A DNA stretch of 64,000 bases from Betaproteobacteria bacterium (GTDB taxonomy: Bacteria; Pseudomonadota; Gammaproteobacteria; Burkholderiales; SG8-41). The stretch covers positions 1-64,000 of the forward strand of contig JAKFYK010000062.1 of the NCBI GenBank assembly GCA_021730905.1. The letters are read 5' to 3'. Below are positions 1 to 9,893 of the stretch, piece by piece. The translations under genes and the position numbers were made by a program. The notes under the pieces were generated by a model. It did no database searches. It saw only the letters and a program-made list of their open reading frames with translations, and was not told where the DNA came from. Every line of letters begins with the position of its first letter. The first letter of the stretch is position 1.

Positions 1-1279
1 GTTTGAAATGCGACAGCCAGTTGAGCAAGCCTTCTTGATCTGCGTGCGCCGACAGACCGCCGATGGTGTAGATGTCCGCGCGCACTGGAATCGGCACGCC
101 AAAAATCCGCACCTCTTTCGCGCCATCAACGATGCGCCGGCCCAACGTGCCCGCTGCCTGAAAACCGGTGATGAGAATCGTGCTTTCTTTGCGACCAAGG
201 TTGTAGCGCAGATGATGTTTGATACGTCCGGCGTCGCACATGCCGCTGGCTGAAATGATAATCGCGCCGTGCTTGATGTCGTGCAGCGCCATCGATTCTT
301 CGACATCCTGCACGAAGTTGACTTGCATGCCGTCGTGGTGCTTGCGCGCCCAGTTCATCACTTCGGAGGTGTCGGGATCGAGTATCGCCATGTGACGCAG
401 CGTGATTTCGGTGGCCTGCATCGCCAGCGGCGAATCGACGTATATTTTCATCGGCGGCAGGCGTTTTTTGCGATGCAGATCGGCCAGCAGATACAGCATT
501 TCCTGGGCACGGCCGACGGCGAAGGCCGGCACGATGACATTGCCGTGCTTGCGTTGCAGCGTGTCGGTGATGGCGTGTTCAAGTTCAAGCAGCGTTGCTT
601 CCATCGAACGATGCAGGCGGTTGCCGTAGGTCGATTCGATCAGCAGGAAATCCGCTTCCGCAACCGGTGTGGGATCGCGCACCAGCGGACGCGCGGGCTG
701 GCCAATATCACCGGAGAACACACCTTTGATGGTACGCTTGCCCGCGTCGCTGATCCAAGCCTCGATGATCGCCGAGCCGAGGATGTGTCCCGCGTCGCGG
801 TAAATGCAGCGCAGCGTCGGGTGCGGATGAATTTCCTGACCGTAAGCCACCACGCGCAGTTGCTGCAACGTGCGCTGTGCGTCGCGCGCAGTGTAGATGG
901 GTTTGTTATCGTACGTTGGGCGCGAGCGTGACGCCTTGCGCGCTTCGTTACGCCATTGGGCTTCTTTTTCCTGAATGTGCGCGCTGTCGAGCAGCATCAC
1001 TTCCAGCAGGTCGCAGGTCGCGGCTGTGGCGTAAATCGGGCCGCTGAAGCCTTCGGCGACCAACCGTGGCAACAGTCCGGAATGATCGATGTGCGCGTGC
1101 GTGAGCAGCACGAATTCGATATCGCGCGGCTTGAATGCAAAAGGTTCGTGGTTTTTGCCGTCGGCCTCACGCCCGCCCTGAAACATGCCGCAATCGACGA
1201 GGAATTGCGTGGTTTCCGTTTCAACGCGGTGACAAGAGCCGGTAACACCTTGAACGCCACCATGAAAAGAGAGTTTCAT
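1..1279 (-). CDS. MBL-fold RNA-processing exonuclease (partial, 3' end outside window)
   Basis: Reading leftwards from ATG 1279 the frame is open to the window edge (about 426 residues), so the C-terminus is missing. It is a metallo-beta-lactamase/beta-CASP nuclease of the YSH1/CPSF-73-like group, which acts on RNA with two zinc ions. The metal motif THAHIDHSG is near residue 60. A further metal-binding histidine segment (DAGHILGSA), a beta-CASP region with SGDIG and an RMMBL-type SAHADQ segment near the edge follow in order. The start is chosen because its ATG overlaps the bioA stop codon as ATGA, which suggests translational coupling. The family is clear; the RNA substrate is not. Confidence 0.88.
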   Translation of the reverse strand, partial: MKLSFHGGVQGVTGSCHRVETETTQFLVDCGMFQGGREADGKNHEPFAFKPRDIEFVLLTHAHIDHSGLLPRLVAEGFSGPIYATAATCDLLEVMLLDSAHIQEKEAQWRNEARKASRSRPTYDNKPIYTARDAQRTLQQLRVVAYGQEIHPHPTLRCIYRDAGHILGSAIIEAWISDAGKRTIKGVFSGDIGQPARPLVRDPTPVAEADFLLIESTYGNRLHRSMEATLLELEHAITDTLQRKHGNVIVPAFAVGRAQEMLYLLADLHRKKRLPPMKIYVDSPLAMQATEITLRHMAILDPDTSEVMNWARKHHDGMQVNFVQDVEESMALHDIKHGAIIISASGMCDAGRIKHHLRYNLGRKESTILITGFQAAGTLGRRIVDGAKEVRIFGVPIPVRADIYTIGGLSAHADQEGLLNWLSHFK

Positions 1280-2595
1280 GGTTCGAGTAACGCCAAGGTA
1301 CGGTCGGTGAGCAGCGTGATTTCTTCCTCGTTGATCACGTAGGGTGGCATGAAATAGACCGTGTTCTCGATGGGGCGCAGCAGCAGTTCCTTCGCCAGAG
1401 CGCGCTGATAAAAATCGCGCGCGAACGACGTGTCGCCGGTTTCCACTTCAAACGCCCAGATCATGCCAGAGTTGCGAAAGTGGCGCACGCGTGGATGGCT
1501 GGCGATGCCCGCCGCTGCTTTGCTGATCGCGATGCTTAATTTGCGATTCGATTCGATTATTTGTTTTTCAATAAAAATATCCAGCGTCGCCAGCGCGGCG
1601 CGGCAGGCCAGCGCATTGCCAGTGTAGGAATGCGAATGCAGAAAGCCACGCGTGACGTTGTCGTCGTAAAACGCCTGATAGATTTCGTCGCGTGTCATCA
1701 CCACCGACAGCGGCAGATAGCCGCCGGTGATGCCTTTGGACAGACAAAGAAAATCCGGCGCAATGCTCGCTTGGTCATAGGCGAAAAAAGTGCCGGTGCG
1801 ACCGAAGCCCGTCATGATTTCATCGGCGATGAGATGCACGTTATAGCGGTCGCACAACACGCGCGCTTCGCTCAAATAGGCAGCGTGGTACATCGCCATG
1901 CCGGTGGCGCCCTGCACCAGCGGCTCCACAATCAGCGCGGCGGTGGTGGCGTGAGTTTGTTCCAGGTGGGCTTCCAGCGCGCGCGCAGCGCGCAGCGCGT
2001 AAGCCTCCGCCGATTCGCCCGCTTCCGCCAGCCGCCAGTCGGGGCTTCGCACTTGCATGCTGGCGCGCAGCAGCGGCGCGTAGATGTCTTTGAACAGCGC
2101 AACATCGGTCACGGACAGCGCGCCCAGCGTTTCGCCGTGATAACTGCCGGCGAGACTCACAAAGTTGGTTTTCTCGGGCTGGCCTGTATTGCGCCAGAAA
2201 TGAAAACTCATTTTGAGCGCAATTTCGACCGCCGATGCGCCGTCGCTGCCATAAAAACAATGGCCAAGTTTGCCGCCGGTAAGCTTGGACAATCGCTCCG
2301 ACAGTTCCACCACCGGCTCGTGCGTGAAACCCGCGAGCATCGCGTGTTCCAGGGTCTCGAGTTGATCTCGCAGCGCGGCGTTGATCTGCGGGTTGCCGTG
2401 ACCGAACAGGTTAACCCACCACGAGCTCACCGCATCGAGATACCGTTTGCCGTCAAAGTCGTAGAGCCAGCAACCGGCGGCGCGTGCCACAGGAATGAGC
2501 GGCAGCGACTCGTGCTGCTTCATCTGGGTGCAGGGGTGCCACACGGCAGCGAGGCTGCGTTTTAGCAGCAGACTATTGCGAGTGCTGGTTTGCAT
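1276..2595 (-). CDS. bioA: Adenosylmethionine-8-amino-7-oxononanoate aminotransferase
   Basis: PLP-dependent class III aminotransferase of biotin synthesis. It converts 8-amino-7-oxononanoate to 7,8-diaminononanoate with SAM as amino donor, in the cytoplasm. The 439-residue length is normal. Visible marks are SSWWVNLFGHG (substrate region, about residues 57-67), YGSDGASAVE, the PLP aspartate in IADEIMTGFGRTG (D258) and the Schiff-base lysine in LSKGITGGYLP (K287). Its last base pairs overlap the start of the MBL nuclease. No other bio genes are in the window, so bioA is separated from any bioFDB cluster. Confidence 0.95.
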   Translation of the reverse strand: MQTSTRNSLLLKRSLAAVWHPCTQMKQHESLPLIPVARAAGCWLYDFDGKRYLDAVSSWWVNLFGHGNPQINAALRDQLETLEHAMLAGFTHEPVVELSERLSKLTGGKLGHCFYGSDGASAVEIALKMSFHFWRNTGQPEKTNFVSLAGSYHGETLGALSVTDVALFKDIYAPLLRASMQVRSPDWRLAEAGESAEAYALRAARALEAHLEQTHATTAALIVEPLVQGATGMAMYHAAYLSEARVLCDRYNVHLIADEIMTGFGRTGTFFAYDQASIAPDFLCLSKGITGGYLPLSVVMTRDEIYQAFYDDNVTRGFLHSHSYTGNALACRAALATLDIFIEKQIIESNRKLSIAISKAAAGIASHPRVRHFRNSGMIWAFEVETGDTSFARDFYQRALAKELLLRPIENTVYFMPPYVINEEEITLLTDRTLALLEP

Positions 2596-2867
2596 TCTGT
2601 TTCACAAGTCCGTACAAAGATCGCCAATAAGTGACGTTTTTTCCGCGGGCGGCAACCCGCGCGTGCAGAGACAAAGACAATACAGGAGGCGCGTTTTCCC
2701 GCATTGCCGCTTTATCGCCACCGTTGGTCCCTCAGCGACTGCCGTTCGTCGCGGTTCGCGTTCATTCTGTTCCCTGGTAGTCAACATTTGCCTTGCGCTG
2801 CCGTTATTAGTAGCAGCAGGCACAAGTATTGCTGTGATTCTGAGTGCGCATCCTGATGGAGGTCAAC

Positions 2868-3524
2868 ATGAGTATGCAGTTACTTGAACGCATTGAAGGA
2901 CAGATCGCCGCCACCGGCTTGCCGCTGGTGGGAATCACGCTGGCCGCGGTGCCGTGTCCCGATACGCCAATTATTCTCACGCTGCACTGGCACGGTTTCA
3001 TCAAGGAAAAGCTCGCGGATGTCGAGGGCGCGACGCCCGTCGCGTACACGCCGATTCCCAGTTCGGCTTTGCAGGTGAACGAGCGTTGGGACGATCTGGT
3101 CACTGTGGATCAGGCAACGCTGGATGCGGCATGGCAAATGGGTGCCTGGGATGTCGCGCGCGCCGAGCGTCCGGGTTGCTTGCGCCCTGGCGCGCGGGCA
3201 ACCGAGCCGCTGGAGTGCATGCAGGCTTTCGGTGCATTTCCGTACGGGGTCAACGGCCAGCAAATGGTAGTTGCCGACGCACCGGATTCCGACGAGCTGT
3301 TGAAGCTCGCGGCGATGAAAGGCTATTTGATGTGGCTGTTCCGGCCGGTAAGCGGCGGTATCTGGGGCGACGTCGCCGCCGACGCCACGCTGTCGCCGGA
3401 GGGCCGCCGCGCCGGACCGTGTCCGCTGCACCCGATACCGCCGCGTTGTGCCGGCAAGCGCCAGACGGTTTATCGTTTTGGCGTTCCGGGACCGCGCAGT
3501 GAACAATTCTCCGAAGCCGGTTGA
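2868..3524 (+). CDS. Conserved hypothetical protein
   Basis: A 218-residue protein I do not recognise. ATG 2868 is chosen because GGAGG lies five bases upstream (2858-2862); an upstream GTG at 2844 has no such site. There is no signal peptide or membrane segment. The sequence contains phrases with conserved-looking turns (TPIPSSALQVNERWDDLVTVD, near residues 58-78) and a proline/arginine-rich tail. It lies alone between bioA (divergent) and a small lipoprotein. Codon use matches the backbone and the frame is long with a good ribosome site, so it is probably real. Confidence 0.65.
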   Translation: MSMQLLERIEGQIAATGLPLVGITLAAVPCPDTPIILTLHWHGFIKEKLADVEGATPVAYTPIPSSALQVNERWDDLVTVDQATLDAAWQMGAWDVARAERPGCLRPGARATEPLECMQAFGAFPYGVNGQQMVVADAPDSDELLKLAAMKGYLMWLFRPVSGGIWGDVAADATLSPEGRRAGPCPLHPIPPRCAGKRQTVYRFGVPGPRSEQFSEAG

Positions 3525-3574
3525 TGATAGGATAGGTTACTGCTTTAGCGCGGCTGTTGCATCGGGGGATGGCG

Positions 3575-3958
3575 ATGAAAAACTGGATCGTGTCGGCGAT
3601 GGTGTGTATGGCCGTGCTGCTGGCTGGCTGCGCGAACCCAGTGCCGCCGGAGAAATCCGCGTACGTCGGGCAATGGAACGCGCCGGGCATGAGTTTGCTG
3701 ATCCTGCAGGACGGCAGCGTGTCCTACAAGCGCATAAAAGGCGGTGTCTCAACCAGCGTCAACGCGCCGCTGAAAAAATTCGAAGGCGATAACTTTGTGG
3801 TTGGAATCGGCCTGTGGACTACCACTTTCGTGGTGTCCAAGCCGCCTCGCGAGGCGGCCGGGCGCTGGAAAATGACAGTAGATGGCGTGGAACTGACGAG
3901 AACATCTGAAACGCAGTCGGGTCAGCCGGCGCTGTTCATACGATTACAAAAAGTATAA
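3575..3958 (+). CDS. Small predicted lipoprotein
   Basis: 127 residues. The start at 3575 is preferred because the G-rich site at 3564-3568 is well spaced from it; an in-frame ATG at 3569 lies too close. A signal peptide of about 20 residues ends in the lipobox LLAGC, so the mature protein should be a lipid-anchored, probably outer-membrane, protein. The mature part is short and beta-rich in appearance, with no recognised domain. The gene ends in TAATAA, and copy A of the dispersed A/T-rich repeat begins directly in the stop codons. Confidence 0.72.
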   Translation: MKNWIVSAMVCMAVLLAGCANPVPPEKSAYVGQWNAPGMSLLILQDGSVSYKRIKGGVSTSVNAPLKKFEGDNFVVGIGLWTTTFVVSKPPREAAGRWKMTVDGVELTRTSETQSGQPALFIRLQKV

Positions 3959-3959
3959 T

Positions 3960-3975
3960 AAAAACAAATAGTTAT
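3960..3975 (+). repeat. Dispersed A/T-rich 16-mer, copy A (A-rich strand on +)
   Basis: AAAAACAAATAGTTAT, one mismatch from the consensus AAAAACAAATACTTAT. It touches the stop codon of the small lipoprotein gene, in the leader side of groESL. Confidence 0.8.
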
Positions 3976-4042
3976 CATACATACCACGCACTACCGGCCA
4001 GCTAACTATCGGCCATTCCTTTGTTTTATTCGTGCCAGCCTA

Positions 4043-4071
4043 TTGAAATTGCTGCAGTACGGCACTATCAT
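4043..4071 (+). promoter_or_regulatory. Sigma-70 promoter of groESL
   Basis: TTGAAA (4043-4048), 17 bases, TATCAT (4066-4071). The -10 box abuts the CIRCE operator, so HrcA bound there would block initiation. No sigma-32 pattern was recognised. Confidence 0.75.
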
Positions 4072-4097
4072 TAGCACTCATCGGAGTTGAGTGCTAA
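4071..4097 (+). promoter_or_regulatory. CIRCE operator (HrcA site)
   Basis: TTAGCACTC (4071-4079), nine bases, GAGTGCTAA (4089-4097): a perfect match to the CIRCE inverted repeat. HrcA repression with relief on heat shock is the established mechanism for this element. hrcA itself is not in the window. Confidence 0.97.
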
Positions 4098-4205
4098 CAA
4101 GGTTTTGGGGCCGGACTATTGGTCTCGCGCCCGTGGTCTCAAGGCTATTCACAGCTACCGCGGCTGCTCCGAAGATTCCGTAACTAATTCAATTGGAGAG
4201 AGCTT

Positions 4206-4493
4206 ATGAAAATTCGTCCGTTGCACGACCGTATCATCGTGAAGCGGCTGGAAGAGGAACGCAAAACCGCTTCCGGTATCGTTATTCCTGACACCGCCGC
4301 TGAAAAACCCGATCAAGGCGAAGTGAAAGCCATCGGTAAAGGAAAAAGAGGCGAAGACGGCAAAGTGATCCCGCTCGACGTCAAAGTCGGCGACCGTGTG
4401 CTCTTCGGCAAATACTCCGGCCAAACCGTCAAAGTTGACGGCGACGAGCTGCTGGTGATGCGCGAAGAAGACATTATGGGCGTGGTCGAGTAA
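4206..4493 (+). CDS. groS: Co-chaperonin GroES
   Basis: 95-residue 10-kDa chaperonin that caps GroEL. The N-terminal [18 protein letters not shown], the mobile-loop region [15 protein letters not shown] (about residues 21-35) and the C-terminal [15 protein letters not shown] are typical. GGAGAG lies about eight bases upstream of the ATG. It is the first gene of a two-gene operon, 42 bases ahead of groEL, under the CIRCE promoter. Confidence 0.98.
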   Translation: MKIRPLHDRIIVKRLEEERKTASGIVIPDTAAEKPDQGEVKAIGKGKRGEDGKVIPLDVKVGDRVLFGKYSGQTVKVDGDELLVMREEDIMGVVE

Positions 4494-4520
4494 TTCGCTT
4501 AAGCAAGCCGCTGAAACTAA

Positions 4521-6188
<1,668 letters not shown>

Positions 6189-6270
6189 GCGCAAAGCACT
6201 TACATATCCTGCGGATGGATAATCGAACAGAGGGAACCAGCGGTTCCCTCCGTAACCTCCCCTCCGCATA

Positions 6271-6303
6271 AAAAAGAAACCCCGCTTTGCGGGGTTTCTT
6301 TTT
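6271..6303 (+). terminator. Rho-independent terminator of groESL
   Basis: A 13-bp perfect stem (6273-6285 with 6289-6301), a TTT loop and a T-run on the + strand; the matching A-run on the left could also serve transcription from the other side. Confidence 0.92.
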
Positions 6304-6330
6304 GCCCGTACATTGTTGCGCCCGCATCAC

Positions 6331-6356
6331 CGTTCGCCCTGAGCTTGTCGAAGGGC
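6331..6356. repeat. CCCTGAGCTTGTCGAAGGGC-type dispersed proteobacterial repeat
   Basis: CGTTCGCCCTGAGCTTGTCG followed by AAGGGC, with GCCCT/AGGGC able to pair around the middle. This is a widespread short intergenic repeat in GC-rich proteobacteria. Related cores occur inside two receptor genes at 45326-45346 and 48977-49002. Confidence 0.75.
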
Positions 6357-6408
6357 AAAGCGTCACTTCATTGCGCTCGTTACCTCGACACTGTTTTTAA
6401 ATCAATGG

Positions 6409-6437
6409 TTTGCGCTGCAAGCACCGTACGATAAAAT
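6409..6437 (+). promoter_or_regulatory. Promoter of tRNA-Phe
   Basis: TTTGCG (6409-6414), 17 bases, TAAAAT (6432-6437), 20 bases before the mature tRNA start. Confidence 0.6.
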
Positions 6438-6457
6438 AGCGCTCTCCTGTAGTACGG

Positions 6458-6533
6458 GGCCAAGTAGCTCAGTTGGTAGAGCAGCGGACTGAAAATCCGT
6501 GTGTCGGTGGTTCAATTCCGCCCTTGGCCACCA
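6458..6533 (+). tRNA. tRNA-Phe (anticodon GAA)
   Basis: 76 nt with all arms. The acceptor stem is GGCCAAG/CTTGGCC, the D arm is GCTC/GAGC, the anticodon loop is CTGAAAA with GAA at tRNA positions 34-36, and the T arm is GGTGG/CCGCC with TTCAATT. A discriminator A and an encoded CCA follow. The 3' end is the attachment site of the adjacent island: an integrase gene ends six bases beyond the CCA and the last 11 bases recur at 11295-11305. Confidence 0.97.
6523..6533 (+). repeat. att-type direct repeat, copy 1 (tRNA-Phe 3' end)
   Basis: CTTGGCCACCA, identical to 11295-11305, 4,772 bp away. In both places decaying integrase 3' sequence follows immediately. Confidence 0.8.
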
Positions 6534-6538
6534 ATAAT

Positions 6539-7350
6539 TCAATGACTTACTGATTCACTGTTTGGCGACTGTGCCAAATTCGTGATTATCAGTTCGTCGA
6601 TGACCTTAGCGCGGTGGGCGAGATGCGCGGGCAACAAGTGCGCATACCGTTTCACCATCGCATACGTTTCCCAGCCCCCCATTTCCTGAATGTCAGTCAA
6701 CGGCACGCCCTTTTGTGCGAGCCAACTAGCCCATGTGTGGCGCAAGTCATGCCAGCGGAAATTTTCTATACCTGCCCGCCTTAATGCGTTTTGCCACGCC
6801 ACGGTATAGGCCCGATTAAAAGGCTTGCCATCGTAGGTAAACACCCTTATCGAATGTTTGCCTAGCTGTCGCTGAAGTACCGCGATAGCCGTGTCATTCA
6901 GCGAGATGTGGATATCGCGTCCACCTTTCGCCTGATCGCCCGGTATCCATGCTGTGCCGCGCTCCAGATCAACCTGCGTCCATTCCAACTTAACTACGTT
7001 GGCTTGGCGAAGGCCGGTAGCCAGAGCAAACAACACCGTTTCGCGCTGATGATCGGGAAGCTCCTTTATTAACGTAGCGGCTTGTTCTGGTGTCAGCCAC
7101 CGTACGCGCCGCTTGGCTTCTTTATACATCCGGACGGTTGGCGCCTTATCCAACCATTCCCACTCCCTTTCGGCCCTTCGCAATATCGCCCGTATAAGCG
7201 CGAGGAAGCGATTAGCACGACTAGGAGAGGCTTGCTGCACTTCTCCTCGGCAATCTTCATCACGATATCCCGCGTAACGTCCAGCAACATCTTTTTGCTG
7301 AGATGCTGTTGAAGCCACGCAATCATGCGAACGTCGTCAATATGCGACTT
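6539..7350 (-). pseudogene. Tyrosine recombinase (integrase), N-terminus broken
   Basis: The C-terminal catalytic domain is open from about 7318 to 6539. It shows the arginine in ATGLRQANVVKLEW, HDLRHTWASW and the tyrosine in MVKRYAHL. The N-terminal SAM-like part continues in another frame (7326-7240, MIAWLQQHLSKKMLLDV) and is preceded at once by an in-frame TAA (7350-7348). So there is a frameshift near 7240 and a truncated start. Intact relatives are usually 330-400 residues. It integrated at the tRNA-Phe gene that its 3' end touches. Loss of the start argues that this element can no longer excise on its own. Confidence 0.8.
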
Positions 7351-7354
7351 CTTG

Positions 7355-8110
7355 GCTTAACGTGATGCACGCATGCGCAAAATCACATGCGGTATGACTG
7401 ACTTAACGTGGTTCAAACAACCTGAACAGCAAACGTGCAGCTACTTCATTCTCATGATCAACTACTGTTTCCAGGCCTCGCGGCCTGACCGGGTTACAGG
7501 GGATTTACCGGCTCTGGGCGCTCTTGCGAGCAAAGGGCGATGCGTAACGGGCATCAACCGGGCTGACTCAGCCAGCGAAAATCCGGTGCTGTCCAGTGAC
7601 GTCCAAAGAAGTACTTTGTTATCCACTGGTTGTGCGAGGAGACAAAAATAATCTTCCTCGCATTTGCCGCTTTGACTTTGCGCCAGAAAAAAAGTTTCAA
7701 TGACATATGCTGCATGGGTAAAATTTTTCAGCGAGGATTTACTTGCTGTGTCAAATATCGCAAGGGTGTTCAGGCCCTGAACAGCGTAGTGACGGAATTT
7801 GCTGCGCCAACACATTCCGCACGATGGATCGTCGTTCGTCAGGCATGAACTGTTCGCACTGTGAACACCCCGAGTGCTCGATGCGTCACTAATCTGCCTC
7901 GCCGCGTATTGGAACTGTCGCCCGTGGCGATGGACTACCCATTTCGCTCAAGGTTGCTATCCGCTGACGGATTCCCGCACGCTCTCCGCATGATAGTTAA
8001 CGGAGAGTGGGGTGACGAGATTTACTGCGCCAGCGTGCTGCGACCTGTAGTGATTGGCGCCAACCGGTTCATAAGTTGACTTCAAGTTCCGTCGTGTCGT
8101 ATGGCAAGTC
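7355..8110. other. 756-bp stretch with no supported gene
   Basis: Between the integrase remnant and hipA. Several short frames exist on both strands (the longest is 117 codons, minus strand, 7462-7815), but none has a ribosome site or a sequence I recognise. Probably decayed island DNA. Confidence 0.5.
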
Positions 8111-8113
8111 GCA

Positions 8114-9355
8114 TTACTCCTGCATCTGGCTAAGATATGCGGCGCGTGCTAAGACTGTTGTCAGAATGCGATCGATAGTTGTACGCTCGTTGAATTCCCA
8201 TTGGATTTGGTCGGCGAGTTGCTGGGCTGCATTGGGCGCGGCGTTTGCCAAGGTCTTCATCTGTTGCCATAGAATGCGTGGGTTTGCGCCTGAGACTTTG
8301 GCCAGATCGCCCCAGTGGTGCTTTTTGATCCATTCCGGCCGGTTTTCACCGCCGATTCTTAGTGCAAACTTATCGGTTAGCTTGCTGTATATGGTTGTTG
8401 AAAGCAGGTCATAGAATGGAGCAAGCTTTCCACCATCTTGCGTAATAAGTAGTGACAGATTCTTCGCGTGGGCGTCGGCGTTGCCGATGACAAAGTTGAA
8501 AATAACCCAGCCTATCAGGCTCTGGCGATCCTTTGCAGGCTGCGAGCTAAAACGTGTGATGACTTCAAAGCAGGTGGAAAGACTGGGTCCGCCTTCGTGC
8601 TCGTATTTCTTGTGTGAAGGAAAATTCAGCGCCTGGCAAAAGTCGATTTGATGGTGCCTGTGTAGTGCGCCATCAGCATCGATGAATCGGTCATAACGTT
8701 TAATGAGATAGAGCGGCCGGTTTTTTCGCAGGAGTTCCGACTCAGGTACGGTAAGCCCGAGGGCGCTGGCAAGCCGCATACAGAAATGTTCATTTGCCGT
8801 CATGTGCTCGAAGTCGAGAGCGCCGGGCTTCAGGATGTGGGAGCTTGCAGCACCGCCTTTGGGAAGGGCTAGCTGTTTATCGACGTAATAGACGGGCAAT
8901 TTATTCTGGGCGCCGGCGAGTGAGAGCCGAATTTCATCGTCGACTACGAGCAGGGGGCGCTGTTGCATTGCAGACAAGTCCTCTTGCAATCGTTGATCGC
9001 TCAAGGGTTCGTAATCGGCGTTTCGCGGGGGTGTAGCGCCTATTGGCCAAAGTGAAACGGCGCCAGCGCAATCACCGCCGATTTCTCCCAGCAGACCGAA
9101 CGCGTTGCGTTCGGACACACGTTTCAACTTTGCGATAACGGCGCGGATTTCTCCCTCTGGCAGCAGATTTTCAAAAAAAGGTCTGGTGATGTTGTCCGGG
9201 TAAGCATCTGGCGTAGGCGGCATCGTTACCGACAGAGGTATGAAATTTCCTGCTGCGATCCAGGATTTCTCGTAGGCAAACGAAAGCTTGCCGCGATCCT
9301 CTGTCAACTGGCCAGCAAGACTATCGCCCAGATAGACATCAAGTGCTTCGGCCAT
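8114..9355 (-). CDS. hipA: HipA-family serine/threonine kinase toxin
   Basis: 413 residues from the ATG at 9355 (MAEALDVYLGD), which is typical for the family; a longer frame to 9385 exists but adds an unlikely tail. HipA kinases phosphorylate glutamyl-tRNA synthetase or similar targets and cause dormancy. Visible are the N-terminal couple_hipA region, the activation-loop part SLAGAQNKLPV (about residue 140), the catalytic GNADAHAKNLSLL and the metal-binding APFYDLLST. It overlaps hipB by 17 bases, the usual arrangement of co-translated antitoxin and toxin. Confidence 0.93.
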   Translation of the reverse strand: MAEALDVYLGDSLAGQLTEDRGKLSFAYEKSWIAAGNFIPLSVTMPPTPDAYPDNITRPFFENLLPEGEIRAVIAKLKRVSERNAFGLLGEIGGDCAGAVSLWPIGATPPRNADYEPLSDQRLQEDLSAMQQRPLLVVDDEIRLSLAGAQNKLPVYYVDKQLALPKGGAASSHILKPGALDFEHMTANEHFCMRLASALGLTVPESELLRKNRPLYLIKRYDRFIDADGALHRHHQIDFCQALNFPSHKKYEHEGGPSLSTCFEVITRFSSQPAKDRQSLIGWVIFNFVIGNADAHAKNLSLLITQDGGKLAPFYDLLSTTIYSKLTDKFALRIGGENRPEWIKKHHWGDLAKVSGANPRILWQQMKTLANAAPNAAQQLADQIQWEFNERTTIDRILTTVLARAAYLSQMQE

Positions 9356-9605
9356 TTTGGATCCAGAAAGGTTGTTTTCGGGCAACGGCCAGCGCGAGCC
9401 CCAGTCCGGCTATGACCTTGAGCACAGAACCCAAGCGGACGGTTTCCTTGCCATTTTCCAGGTCGGAAAGAAAGCGTACGCCGACACCGCAGAGCAAGGC
9501 TGCATCGGCCTGCTGCAGGTTCATAGTTTTGCGGGCATTGCGAATATAGAGCCCTAAGTCCTTGGTCGTTGCAACGCCGGTCACAGAGTTTTCTGGGCTA
9601 GCCAT
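9339..9605 (-). CDS. hipB: HipB-type HTH antitoxin/repressor
   Basis: 88 residues with a Cro/XRE helix-turn-helix (about residues 17-72: LGLYIRNARKTMNLQQADAA, then GVRFLSDLENGKETVRLG). It should neutralise HipA and repress the operon. A consensus promoter and two palindromes lie directly upstream. A short C-terminal tail (ARKQPFWIQNGRST) follows the HTH and may hold the degron or HipA contact, as in known HipB proteins. Confidence 0.92.
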   Translation of the reverse strand: MASPENSVTGVATTKDLGLYIRNARKTMNLQQADAALLCGVGVRFLSDLENGKETVRLGSVLKVIAGLGLALAVARKQPFWIQNGRST

Positions 9606-9623
9606 ATTTTGTACCGCATTTAG

Positions 9624-9639
9624 ATTCCCGAACGGGAAT
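9624..9639. promoter_or_regulatory. hipBA operator 1
   Basis: ATTCCCG-AA-CGGGAAT, a perfect inverted repeat overlapping the -10 box of the hipBA promoter. Confidence 0.8.
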
Positions 9640-9666
9640 ATTGATGAGGTGTATGGATATTGTCAA
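9637..9666 (-). promoter_or_regulatory. hipBA promoter
   Basis: On the minus strand, consensus TTGACA (9666-9661), 18 bases, AATATT (9642-9637). It lies between the two operators, so HipB binding at both would enclose it. Confidence 0.75.
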
Positions 9667-9838
9667 GTTATATATTCCCGAACGGGATTATAGGTATTAT
9701 TTTACGGATTCCATAACCATAAAACCCCGATCGGAAATACAGAGGGAGAAGTGGTTGCATGAGTTGACACCGGCGCACTGGAGTGCGCTCCGCAAAGAGG
9801 CTTTAGACAGGCTCGAGGCTCGAAAAAAGTTGCGCTGA
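9653..9838 (+). CDS. Small unknown ORF divergent from hipBA
   Basis: 61 codons from ATG 9653 with GAGG just upstream. The product is charged and rich in K, R and E, with no recognised domain. The second hip operator (9674-9689) lies inside its first codons. If it is translated, HipB could control it too. It may equally be a chance frame across the operator region. Confidence 0.3.
   Translation: MDIVKLYIPERDYRYYFTDSITIKPRSEIQREKWLHELTPAHWSALRKEALDRLEARKKLR
9674..9689. promoter_or_regulatory. hipBA operator 2
   Basis: ATTCCCG-AA-CGGGATT, one mismatch from a perfect palindrome. Its centre is exactly 50 bp from that of operator 1 and it sits just upstream of the -35 box. Confidence 0.78.
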
Positions 9839-9893
9839 TGGCAAAGGATTACCAGCGCGCAGCAGTAGGAGAAACTTTGCTTCGGCTGGTGAT

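Noticed and set aside
7462-7815. 117-codon minus-strand frame in the island
   Set aside because: No ribosome site, no recognisable sequence, and low-complexity composition near its end; not supported.
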